From positions 1 to 15,127 of the forward strand of contig CAJWZI010000013.1 in the NCBI GenBank assembly GCA_913049615.1: a stretch of DNA of 15,127 nucleotides, in the 5' to 3' direction. How positions within the stretch are numbered: position 1 is the first letter of the stretch; every line of letters begins with the position of its first letter. Both the position numbers and the translations under genes were made by a program. Positions 7,978 through 14,658 of the stretch are shown here, in pieces. The DNA is from an uncultured Alphaproteobacteria bacterium (lineage in GTDB: Bacteria > Pseudomonadota > Alphaproteobacteria > GCA-2731375). The notes beneath the pieces are model-generated. The model worked only from the letters and a program-made list of their open reading frames with translations. It searched no databases and was not told the origin of the DNA.

Positions 7978-8001
7978 TCAAGCGCTCTCCCAACTGAGCT
8001 A
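7968..8001 (-). other. tRNA-Ala(GGC)-like fragment: D arm and anticodon arm only
   Basis: Reading the minus strand from 8001, the order is TA, D stem GCTC, loop AGTTGGGA, D stem GAGC, G, then CTTGA-ATGGCAC-TCA. This matches tRNA positions 8 to 41 with a GGC anticodon, as in bacterial tRNA-Ala(GGC). Only three of five anticodon-stem pairs close, because CA follows where AG is needed. There is no GGGG acceptor strand, no variable loop, no TTCGA T-arm and no acceptor 3' end, so this is not a working tRNA. The fragment supplies both the Shine-Dalgarno (GGGAGAG) and the ATG of the transporter gene. It could be scar tissue from an integration at a tRNA locus, or a chance capture. Confidence 0.6.
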
Positions 8002-8095
8002 CAACTTCATCACCAGACCCGCCATAGAAATTCAGCAGATTTCCTCGACCCATCCCTTAAATCATGGCTCCCATCACGATTTGGGTTGAGCCTAA

Positions 8096-8104
8096 ATTAT
8101 AGCA
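8096..8104 (-). promoter_or_regulatory. extended -10 promoter for the UMF1 transporter
   Basis: The minus strand reads TGCTATAAT, a perfect TATAAT with the TGn extension. No good -35 lies 16-18 bases upstream, which extended -10 promoters tolerate. Transcription would start near 8089 and give a leader of roughly 110 bases that runs through the tRNA-like fragment to the ATG at 7977. It lies within the 218-base gap after fmt, which is otherwise featureless. Confidence 0.55.
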
Positions 8105-8195
8105 CATACAGGTATCTTGCCGTGACCGTATTGTTAGTAAAACACCGTCTTCAATCCAATAATTTAGGAAGTAATTAGCAAATTGCGGCGGCCCG

Positions 8196-9128
8196 CTAAG
8201 TCAGCACGGTCCCTGGCAATATAGCTGTACCACGTAGGAAGTCCTCTGCCCCCATGGCCTCCTTACCGGGTCGCTGCAAACGGAGCAGTCGGAGGCTTCC
8301 ATTCCCACACGATACTAAAAGTTGATCATCCAAAACTGTGCCTGGCGGTCGCTTTGTGTTTTCGGCCAAGGGTTCTGCCAAAAGGATCTTAATCCGCTCG
8401 TCTTTCCATTGGCACCACATGCCGGGTAAGGGCGAAACGCTACGAATTAGGCGATCGAGTTCTACCGACGACAGGCGCCATTCAATGCGCGCGTCAACCT
8501 TTTCAATTTTGCTCGCGTAAGTAATGCCCGTTTCTGGCTGGGCCTTTGCCGTTAAGGTTCCTGCACCCACACCACGTAGGGCCTCCAGCATCAGCGGCGC
8601 CCCCAACGCGGCCAAGTCGTCATGTAAATCACCCGCCGTGTCAGTGGGGCAAATTTTTCGCTCGATCCGCAACAATTCCGGGCCCGTGTCAAGCCCTTTA
8701 TCCATAAGCATAATACAGACACCTGTGACATCATCGCCGGCCATGATGGCTCGCTGAATGGGCGCCGCACCTCGCCAGCGGGGTAATAGCGAGCCATGTA
8801 AGTTAAAACATCCCAAGCGCGGCGCTGTTAGGATCGGTTTGGGCAGAATTAATCCATAAGCGACGACCACCGCCACATCCGCGCCTAGGTCCGCAAATTC
8901 TCCCTGTACTTCGCCACCTTTCAGGCTGACGGGCGTATAAACAGGAATATTATTATTCTCGGCTGCTTGATGAACGGCCGAGGGGCGCAACCTTTTGCCC
9001 CGCCCGGCCTGACGCGGCGGCTGTGTATATACAGCGATGACATCGAAGTCTGGTGCCGCCATTAGAGCCTGCAGCGTCGGCACGGCGAAATCCGGCGTAC
9101 CGAGAAACACCGCGCTTAAGTTCACCAT
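8196..9128 (-). CDS. fmt: methionyl-tRNA formyltransferase
   Basis: Fmt transfers a formyl group from 10-formyl-THF to the amino group of initiator Met-tRNA in the cytoplasm. At 310 aa it has the standard length. The N-terminal formyltransferase fold opens with AVFLGTPDFAVPTL (6-19). The tRNA-binding loop QAGRGKRLRPS is at 40-50. Catalytic Asn109 and His111 are in FNLHGSLLP and Asp147 in GLDTGP, each three residues later than in E. coli. The C-terminal OB-like domain follows from about residue 205 (ASKIEKVDARIEW). Its ATG shares one base with the TGA of def (TGATG), so the two are translationally coupled in the classical def-fmt pair. Confidence 0.97.
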   Translation of the reverse strand: MVNLSAVFLGTPDFAVPTLQALMAAPDFDVIAVYTQPPRQAGRGKRLRPSAVHQAAENNNIPVYTPVSLKGGEVQGEFADLGADVAVVVAYGLILPKPILTAPRLGCFNLHGSLLPRWRGAAPIQRAIMAGDDVTGVCIMLMDKGLDTGPELLRIERKICPTDTAGDLHDDLAALGAPLMLEALRGVGAGTLTAKAQPETGITYASKIEKVDARIEWRLSSVELDRLIRSVSPLPGMWCQWKDERIKILLAEPLAENTKRPPGTVLDDQLLVSCGNGSLRLLRLQRPGKEAMGAEDFLRGTAILPGTVLT

Positions 9129-9646
9129 CAGTCGTTAACCTTTTGCCGCCGCGCCTTTTCCAACTTGCGCAGGATCATGCTGCGTTTCACAGCTGACAGG
9201 TGGTCCACAAACAGCCGCCCCAGCAAATGATCCATCTCATGCTGAATACACCGTGACAGGAGGCCGTCGGCCCGAATTTGCTGTTGCGCTCCGTCATAAT
9301 CAAGATAATCCAGGACAATAGCTTCGGGCCGCGGCAAATCGGCGAACTGGTCAGGTAGGGACAAACAACCTTCGCTAAAAGTCTGAACCTCATTGGAATA
9401 TTCTATGATTTTTGGATTCGCTAGGAACAACGGCGCATTATCCTCATCGTCACGGCTAACATCCACGGTGATCAGGCACTTTGGCACGCCCACTTGAACG
9501 GCAGACAGACCGATGCCTGGCGCTGCGTGCATAGTTTCCAGCATGTCGTCGAGTAATTTACGAACATCATCGTCAACCACTTCGACCGGTGTCGATTTTA
9601 CCTTCAACCGTCGGTCTGGTGCGGTGATAATGGGCAAGACAGCCAT
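9128..9646 (-). CDS. def: peptide deformylase
   Basis: Def removes the N-formyl group from the first methionine of new proteins as they leave the ribosome. At 172 aa it is a type 1 bacterial enzyme. All three family motifs are intact: GIGLSAVQ (44-51), EGCLS (92-96) with metal ligand Cys94, and QHEMDH (135-140) with ligands His136 and His140 and the catalytic Glu137. The basic C-terminal tail (LRKLEKARRQKVND) is common in alphaproteobacterial forms. It is first in the def-fmt operon and diverges from rmuC across a 110-base gap. I see no strong Shine-Dalgarno before the ATG, but MAVLPIITAPDRRLK is the expected family start. Confidence 0.97.
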   Translation of the reverse strand: MAVLPIITAPDRRLKVKSTPVEVVDDDVRKLLDDMLETMHAAPGIGLSAVQVGVPKCLITVDVSRDDEDNAPLFLANPKIIEYSNEVQTFSEGCLSLPDQFADLPRPEAIVLDYLDYDGAQQQIRADGLLSRCIQHEMDHLLGRLFVDHLSAVKRSMILRKLEKARRQKVND

Positions 9647-9756
9647 GATTCGTTTGCTGCTGTTTGGATCATCAGGTCAGAATTCGGCCCTTTAGGTAAT
9701 ATGCCCTCGAAACCAGGTCAAGTTCGACCAGGCAGAAAATTTGAAAGGATCGCGGC

Positions 9757-10911
9757 ATGGATATTCTGATAGGCGCCCTGGCCACCGCCACATTGATGTT
9801 GATTGCCGTTGCTATGGCCTTTTTGCTGTGGCAAAGGCGGAGGCCCAGCCCAAATTCCGAGAGCTTAGACACCCTGGCCGCCACAGCGGCGTCGCTGGTC
9901 ACGGCGCAGGCTGACTTGGGTGGGCGACTGAGTCAGATGTCAGAACAATCGGCCGCGGAGCGGGCGGAACTGCTGCGCACTTTGCAGGAACGCCTGGATG
10001 GGGTTAGCAAACGCATGGGCGAAAGCCTGGAGAAATCAGCGACGAAGACCGCATCCTCCCTCGGCGAATTGGGCAAGCACCTGAACGTGATCGACCAGGC
10101 GCAAAAGAACATCTCTGACCTGGCAGGCCAAGTTGTCGGACTGCAGGATATTCTCGACAACAAACAGACCCGCGGAGCATTTGGCGAAGTTCAGTTGGAA
10201 AATCTAGTGACCTCAATTCTACCCCCTTCTGCCTATGATTTTCAGGCTTCACTGTCCAACCAGCGGCGGGTCGACTGTCTGATCCAACTGCCCCAACCAC
10301 CGGGACCTATCGCCGTTGACGCCAAATTCCCGTTGGAAAGCTATCATGCCCTGCGCAATGCCGAAGACGACACTCAGTTGAAGGCGGCACAACGCGCCTT
10401 CCGCACGGCAATCCGTAAACACGTCAAGGATATCCAGGAACGTTATATTCTGCCCGGCGAAACTGCAGACAGCGCCTTGATGTTTTTGCCGTCCGAGGCG
10501 GTTTATGCGGAACTGCACGCCAATTTCCCTGAAACTGTTGAACAGTCTTACCGCGCCCGCGTTTGGATCGTATCGCCGACCACCCTGATGGCCACCCTGA
10601 ACACAGTGCGTGCGGTGCTAAAGGATGCCCGCATGAGGGAGCAGGCCGGCGTAATTCAGACCGAAGTGCAGAAGTTGCTGGACGATGTGAGACGTCTGGA
10701 CGACCGCACCCAAAAACTACAAAGCCATTTCGGTCAGGCTGGCAAGGATCTAGAGCTAATCGCCACCTCAACAAAGAAGATCACACACCGTGCAGAGAAA
10801 ATTGAGGACGTTCAGTTGGCGGAGACGGAGGCTGATGTGCTTGAACCGGCATCCCAAGAACAAGACCGGCAAAGTGCGGACATTGTCGATTTACCGAAGC
10901 GAGGGGCCTAA
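9757..10911 (+). CDS. rmuC: DNA recombination protein RmuC
   Basis: RmuC proteins limit rearrangements at inverted repeats and carry a predicted endonuclease-like fold; their exact biochemistry is unsettled. This one is 384 aa. A single N-terminal membrane helix (residues about 3-25) is followed by a basic QRRRP, then a long heptad-rich region (about 45-135) likely to form coiled coil. The RmuC (DUF195) domain has RGAFGE (139-144), VDCLIQLP and the nuclease-like VDAKFP (187-192), then a second helical region near 300-345. The acidic C-terminal tail is variable in the family. The start is well supported by AAAGGA 7 bases before the ATG. It is transcribed divergently from def. Confidence 0.95.
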   Translation: MDILIGALATATLMLIAVAMAFLLWQRRRPSPNSESLDTLAATAASLVTAQADLGGRLSQMSEQSAAERAELLRTLQERLDGVSKRMGESLEKSATKTASSLGELGKHLNVIDQAQKNISDLAGQVVGLQDILDNKQTRGAFGEVQLENLVTSILPPSAYDFQASLSNQRRVDCLIQLPQPPGPIAVDAKFPLESYHALRNAEDDTQLKAAQRAFRTAIRKHVKDIQERYILPGETADSALMFLPSEAVYAELHANFPETVEQSYRARVWIVSPTTLMATLNTVRAVLKDARMREQAGVIQTEVQKLLDDVRRLDDRTQKLQSHFGQAGKDLELIATSTKKITHRAEKIEDVQLAETEADVLEPASQEQDRQSADIVDLPKRGA

Positions 10912-10999
10912 CTAAACCTCTGTGAAACCACCATCATGTTCGTCCACTAGGACAAGGGTGAGGGTATTAATAACCACGCCCTCGAAGTGTTCACGAATT

Positions 11000-11077
11000 G
11001 CACCCCGCCCGGCACAGGGCTAACGTACGCCGTACGGGGCGGCGCATTAGGGTGCCGACAGAACCCCGAAAAGGGGT
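11000..11077 (+). promoter_or_regulatory. structured leader of the epoxide hydrolase gene with the ribosome binding site in a hairpin
   Basis: Several complementary segments are packed into 78 bases. GCACCC (11000-11005) pairs with GGGTGC (11050-11055). CGCCC (11006-11010) pairs with GGGCG (11037-11041). CGTAC-GCC-GTACG (11024-11036) forms a hairpin inside. ACCCC-GAAAA-GGGGT (11063-11077) holds the Shine-Dalgarno, 8 bases before the ATG at 11086. GCCC (11007-11010) can instead pair with GGGC (11017-11020), so two folds compete. This could regulate translation, but it matches no riboswitch class I know. Confidence 0.4.
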
Positions 11078-11085
11078 AACGCGTC

Positions 11086-12225
11086 ATGACTGAGGCCATT
11101 CGACCATTCCAGCTGTCCATTCCCGAAAGTGATTTGGAAGATTTGCGCCGCCGCCTGACCGTCACCCGATGGCCCGACGCGGAGACCCCCGACGATTGGA
11201 GCCAGGGCATTCCCTTGTCATATATGCAGGAGATTTGCCGGTATTGGGCCAACGACTACGACTGGCGGCCCTGTGAAGAGTTGCTGAACGGATGGGAGCA
11301 GTTCCAGACAGTGATTGACGGTGTGGATATTCATTTTCTGCACGTCAAATCGCCACATTCGGAGGCCTTGCCTCTACTGATCACCCATGGCTGGCCTGGT
11401 TCCGTGCTGGAATTTCGCCATGTAATCGGCCCGCTGACGGACCCCGTTGCGCACGGCGGAAAAGCGGAGGATGCCTTTCATGTCATTGCACCGTCGCTGC
11501 CGGGCTATGGCTATTCGGGCAAACCCTCCTCGCCAGGTTGGTCAGTCAACAAAATCGCCGATGCCTGGGGTCAGTTGATGGCCCGCTTAGGGTACGATAA
11601 ATATGTCGCCCAGGGGGGCGACTGGGGCAGCATTATTACCCGACAAGTGGGCGTGAGAGACGACACCCATTGCATCGGCATCCACCTGAACATGATTTCT
11701 GTCCGGCCTGATCCTGACACCATGGGCGATTTGACGGAATTCGAGAAAAAGGCCCTGGCGTCCGCGAAACACTATAAAGATTGGGATTCCGGCTATTCTA
11801 AGCAGCAATCCACGCGACCCCAGACTTTGGGATACGCTCTGGCTGACAGCCCACTGGGACAAGCAGCCTGGATTATTGAGAAATTCTGGGCTTGGACCGA
11901 CTGTGACGGACATCCCGAAAACGCAATCCGGCGGGATGATATGCTGGATAATGTCATGGTTTACTGGTTGACGAATTCAGCTGCCTCATCCGCTCGCTTG
12001 TATTGGGAAAGCTTCGGCAAAATACGCCACGATACCGTCAAGGTACCTGTAGGCTGCAGCCTGTTCCCGAAGGAGATTTTTTCCGCCTCGCGCCGCTGGT
12101 CGGAAAAGACATTCGAGAACATTGTCCACTGGAATGAATTGGACAAAGGCGGGCATTTCGCGGCCATGGAACAGCCCGAGATATTTGTCGACGAATTACG
12201 CACCTGCTTTCGGGCAGTTCGTTAG
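11086..12225 (+). CDS. epoxide hydrolase, microsomal type with EHN domain (alpha/beta hydrolase)
   Basis: This is a cytoplasmic enzyme of 379 aa that probably opens an epoxide to a diol through a covalent ester intermediate. The N-terminal EHN domain starts at IRPFQLSIPESDLEDLRRRL and spans about 110 residues. The alpha/beta hydrolase core follows with the oxyanion-hole motif HGWPGS (101-106), nucleophile Asp179 in GGDWGS, and acid Glu330 in LFPKEI. His357 is in KGGHFAA, 27 residues after the acid as in mammalian microsomal enzymes. Tyr237 (DSGY) and Tyr306 (RLYWES) fit the two epoxide-activating tyrosines. The catalytic set is therefore complete. The physiological substrate cannot be told from the sequence. 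A Bcr/CflA exporter gene follows 8 bases downstream, which suggests a detoxification unit. Confidence 0.93.
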   Translation: MTEAIRPFQLSIPESDLEDLRRRLTVTRWPDAETPDDWSQGIPLSYMQEICRYWANDYDWRPCEELLNGWEQFQTVIDGVDIHFLHVKSPHSEALPLLITHGWPGSVLEFRHVIGPLTDPVAHGGKAEDAFHVIAPSLPGYGYSGKPSSPGWSVNKIADAWGQLMARLGYDKYVAQGGDWGSIITRQVGVRDDTHCIGIHLNMISVRPDPDTMGDLTEFEKKALASAKHYKDWDSGYSKQQSTRPQTLGYALADSPLGQAAWIIEKFWAWTDCDGHPENAIRRDDMLDNVMVYWLTNSAASSARLYWESFGKIRHDTVKVPVGCSLFPKEIFSASRRWSEKTFENIVHWNELDKGGHFAAMEQPEIFVDELRTCFRAVR

Positions 12226-12233
12226 CAGCCAGC

Positions 12234-13448
12234 ATGGCGCCGACCAAGTCTTCGGCCTCGGTGCCGGTGATCATACCGGCGATATTGATCATGGCATCGG
12301 GCACGTCGATCCTATCGACGGACCTATACGCTCCATCTTTACCTCATTTGCAGGATGCCTACGGGACAGACGCCGGTCGGGTACAATTGACCATGACCCT
12401 GAATTTGGTTGCCTATGCCGTGGCACAGCTATTTTACGGCCCACTGTCGGATCGGATCGGCCGGCGCCCAGTGCTTCTGGCCGGCATGATCGGCTTCGCA
12501 CTCGCCTCCATATTGTGCTCCGTCGCCGGGTCTATTGACACCTTGATTGCGGCTCGCATCCTCCAGGGTCTGACCGCCTGTGCCGAAGCGGTCGTCGGCT
12601 ACGCAGTCATTCGGGAACTCTATGACGAAGCCGGCGCTGTCCGGGTTTTTGCCGCATATGGAATGGCGATTGCCTTGGCTCCGGCGGTGGGGCCAATTAT
12701 CGGCGGACATATGCACGTTTGGTTCGGTTGGCGCTCCAATTTCGTACTGCTGACGGGCATCATCGTAGTGGTTATATTACTGGTATGGCGTCTATTGCCA
12801 GAGACCCTGGCCAAACCCGATCGGGGCGCCCTAAGCCCTCGCCGCCTGTTGGGGGGTTATTACACCCTGCTTACCGATGGGCCTTTCATGGCCTACACAT
12901 TGATCATGTCCTTGGTCTTGGGCGGACTGTTCGCCATAATTGCCGCCTTCCCCTTCATCTTCATCGAACGCATGGGCATCCCAACGGAACACTATGGCTA
13001 CTACTATGCCTTCGTCGTGCTCGCTTTCTTTTTCGGATCATTGGCCGTCAATCGGGTAGCCGACCGGTTCACATCGGATCAAATGCTCGTTGCAGGATTG
13101 GTTTTGGGCGTGTTAGGCCAACTGGCTCTCGTTGCGATAGTCGCCTTTGGGTGGGAGGACCCCATCGCGATGATAGCGACCCAATGCTTCTTTGCCTTTG
13201 GTCTGGGTCTGATATTCGCCACAGCGCCGGTTCGGGCTTTCGATGTCTGCCGCGCTGGACATGGCTATGCCGCCGCCATGCTAGGCGCCCTGCCCATGGC
13301 CGGAGGCGGCCTGAGTACGTTCTGCGTTGTCTTGACCCACAATGGCACAGCCTGGCCCATCACTATAATTTTGCTAACCAATAACACGATTGCTTGCGCG
13401 CTCTATCTCTTGGTCAAACCTTGGCGGGTCCGCCCCGGTAGCGCTTAG
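12234..13448 (+). CDS. MFS multidrug efflux transporter, Bcr/CflA family
   Basis: This is a 404-aa inner-membrane protein with twelve predicted hydrophobic segments (DHA1 type). The family signature STDLYAPSLP lies at 28-37 in the first helix, and motif A reads GPLSDRIGRRPVL (69-81) between helices 2 and 3. RILQGL and AVGPIIGG correspond to motifs B and C of drug/proton antiporters. Relatives export bicyclomycin, chloramphenicol, sulfonamides or small metabolites such as cysteine, so the substrate here is open. The ATG is 8 bases after the epoxide hydrolase stop and has little Shine-Dalgarno, so translation is probably coupled to the upstream gene. Pairing with an epoxide hydrolase suggests joint handling of a reactive compound, but this is inference. 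Confidence 0.92.
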   Translation: MAPTKSSASVPVIIPAILIMASGTSILSTDLYAPSLPHLQDAYGTDAGRVQLTMTLNLVAYAVAQLFYGPLSDRIGRRPVLLAGMIGFALASILCSVAGSIDTLIAARILQGLTACAEAVVGYAVIRELYDEAGAVRVFAAYGMAIALAPAVGPIIGGHMHVWFGWRSNFVLLTGIIVVVILLVWRLLPETLAKPDRGALSPRRLLGGYYTLLTDGPFMAYTLIMSLVLGGLFAIIAAFPFIFIERMGIPTEHYGYYYAFVVLAFFFGSLAVNRVADRFTSDQMLVAGLVLGVLGQLALVAIVAFGWEDPIAMIATQCFFAFGLGLIFATAPVRAFDVCRAGHGYAAAMLGALPMAGGGLSTFCVVLTHNGTAWPITIILLTNNTIACALYLLVKPWRVRPGSA

Positions 13449-13655
13449 AAATTGTCGCCGACGCCAAAGCCGGTAATCCAGGGATCCAGGGGCAGCGCCG
13501 GTCAGAACACCTATATCTCACAACCCTACGGCCAAATCGGTGGCGTCCTTCGCATACCTGGCTAGCACCGTAAGATCGGTGAACATGGCAAGTCCAAGGT
13601 TTGGAAATTGGCCCTGAAACGCCGCTGTATCCTCCTCAAATATCCGTAAATCGTA
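13445..13655 (-). pseudogene. possible decayed minus-strand coding remnant
   Basis: The 269-base gap between the efflux gene and recR has no intact gene. On the minus strand an open frame of 45 codons (13655-13518) has no usable start. It reads like protein, with FQGQFPNLGLAMFTDL and then TVLARYAKDATDLAVGL before a TGA. After a change of frame, a further 18 codons at 13501-13445 read PALPLDPWITGFGVGDNF and stop. A terminal Phe after DPWITGFGVG is reminiscent of OmpW-like outer-membrane barrels, but this is too short to assign. The remnant runs 3 bases into the end of the efflux gene. A GAGGAGG at about 13631-13637 has no start codon at a proper distance. Chance open frames are a real alternative. 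Confidence 0.25.
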
Positions 13656-13717
13656 CTAGATTTAGAAACCGTGCAGAGTGTTGCCTTCATGTGGATCAAT
13701 TCGCTCTGTTGCATATT

Positions 13718-14311
13718 TCAGACCGGTCGACGGGCGCCCAGGGCGGTGGCCAGGGTGCCGTCGTCCAGATAGTCCAGTTCACCGCCAACAGGGACGCCAT
13801 GGGCCAGGCCAGAAATTTTTACGCTGCAATCTACCAGTTTTTCCGCCAGATAATGGGCTGTGGTCTGCCCGTCCACGGTAGCATTGGTCGCCAAAATCAC
13901 CTCCTCCACCTGGCCCTCTCCGGCCCGGACCACCAGGCTTCCAACGTTGAGATCCTCCGGACCAATGCCGTCCATTGCCGACAATGTTCCTCCTAGGACG
14001 TGGTAGCGTCCGCGAAACACCCCGGCCCGCTCAAGCGCCCATAAATCGGCAACGCTCTCAACAACACAGATGACGCCCGGCTCACGGCGTTCATCCCGGC
14101 ATATGGCACACGGTTGAAGGACGTCCAAATTGCCGCAATCGTTACAAGTCTGTACCAAGTCGGCTGCCTGGTTCATCGCCTCGGCTAGGGGCCGCAGCAG
14201 ACTTTCCTTGCGGTCAATCAGGTGCAGAACGGCCCTTCGGGCCGAACGAGGGCCCAGGCCGGGCAGTTTCGCCAAAAGTTGAATCAACTGGTCAATCTGG
14301 ACGCCGCTCAT
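13718..14311 (-). CDS. recR: recombination mediator protein RecR
   Basis: RecR works with RecO, and RecF where present, to load RecA on single-stranded DNA gaps. At 197 aa it has the normal length. The N-terminal helix-hairpin-helix region reads [14 protein letters not shown] (13-26). Four cysteines of the zinc finger are intact at 56, 59, 68 and 71 (CNDCG ... CAICRD). The Toprim domain begins at VICVVES (80-86, with Glu85) and runs to HVLGG and DGIGPEDL. The C-terminal [17 protein letters not shown] is the family signature. The start [13 protein letters not shown] is the expected one even though the nearest GGAG is 17 bases away. It is last in dnaX-ybaB-recR and lies 24 bases after ybaB. Confidence 0.98.
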   Translation of the reverse strand: MSGVQIDQLIQLLAKLPGLGPRSARRAVLHLIDRKESLLRPLAEAMNQAADLVQTCNDCGNLDVLQPCAICRDERREPGVICVVESVADLWALERAGVFRGRYHVLGGTLSAMDGIGPEDLNVGSLVVRAGEGQVEEVILATNATVDGQTTAHYLAEKLVDCSVKISGLAHGVPVGGELDYLDDGTLATALGARRPV

Positions 14312-14335
14312 GGATAGGATGCTAATCTCCGCTGC

Positions 14336-14656
14336 CTAAAACGGCAATTTCATGCCCGGCGGTAAATTTAATCCGCCGGTCAGTTTGCTCATTTCCTCTT
14401 GCGTATATTCCTCAACCCGCCGCTTCGCATTGTTATGGGCAGCTACGATAAGATCTTCCATGACAGCCATTTCACCATCCTTCAGGTTAGGATCCATCTT
14501 CAAACTGCGCATTTCCCCCTTGCCATTCAAGGTGACGCTGACCATGCCAGCACCCGCCTGCCCGGTCACTTCCATTTCCTCCATCTTGCCTTGCATTTCC
14601 TCCATCTTGCCTTGCATCTCCTGCGCTTGTTTCATCATCTGGCTAAGATTTTTCAT
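14336..14656 (-). CDS. ybaB: YbaB/EbfC family nucleoid-associated protein
   Basis: This is a small DNA-binding protein of 106 aa thought to act as a dimer that bends or coats DNA; it is nearly always found between dnaX and recR. The N-terminal helix begins MKNLSQMMKQAQEMQGKM and leads into the core EVTGQAGAGMVSVTLNGKGEM, the conserved beta region. The C-terminal helix follows (EDLIVAAHNNAKRRVEEY) and then a Gly-rich end, GGLNLPPGMKLPF. Residues 15-21 and 22-28 repeat QGKMEEM exactly, and the DNA shows the same duplication, so the first helix has been lengthened by two turns or a similar-length stretch has been copied over itself. The ATG is 2 bases after the dnaX stop, so translation is coupled. 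Confidence 0.97.
   Translation of the reverse strand: MKNLSQMMKQAQEMQGKMEEMQGKMEEMEVTGQAGAGMVSVTLNGKGEMRSLKMDPNLKDGEMAVMEDLIVAAHNNAKRRVEEYTQEEMSKLTGGLNLPPGMKLPF
14574..14615 (-). repeat. perfect 21-bp tandem duplication within ybaB
   Basis: The segments 14574-14594 and 14595-14615 are identical, and a weaker partial third copy follows (ATCTCCTGC against ATTTCCTCC). In protein this is QGKMEEM twice, in frame and within the first helix. Identity at synonymous positions suggests a recent slippage event. Confidence 0.9.
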
Positions 14657-14658
14657 CG

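Noticed and set aside
7968..8001. Intact tRNA gene on the minus strand
   Set aside because: Only positions 8-41 fit. The acceptor stem, two anticodon-stem pairs, T arm and 3' end are missing, so it is listed as a fragment.
9697..9702. TAATAT as the -10 of an rmuC promoter
   Set aside because: Only four of six bases match and no -35 sits at a proper distance.
10942..10983. Hairpins GTCC-ACTA-GGAC and GAGGG...CCCTC after rmuC as a terminator
   Set aside because: The stems are short and no U-tract follows; too weak to list as a feature.
12122..12538. Plus-strand frame spanning the hydrolase-efflux junction
   Set aside because: It overlaps two well-supported genes in another frame and has no recognisable domain.
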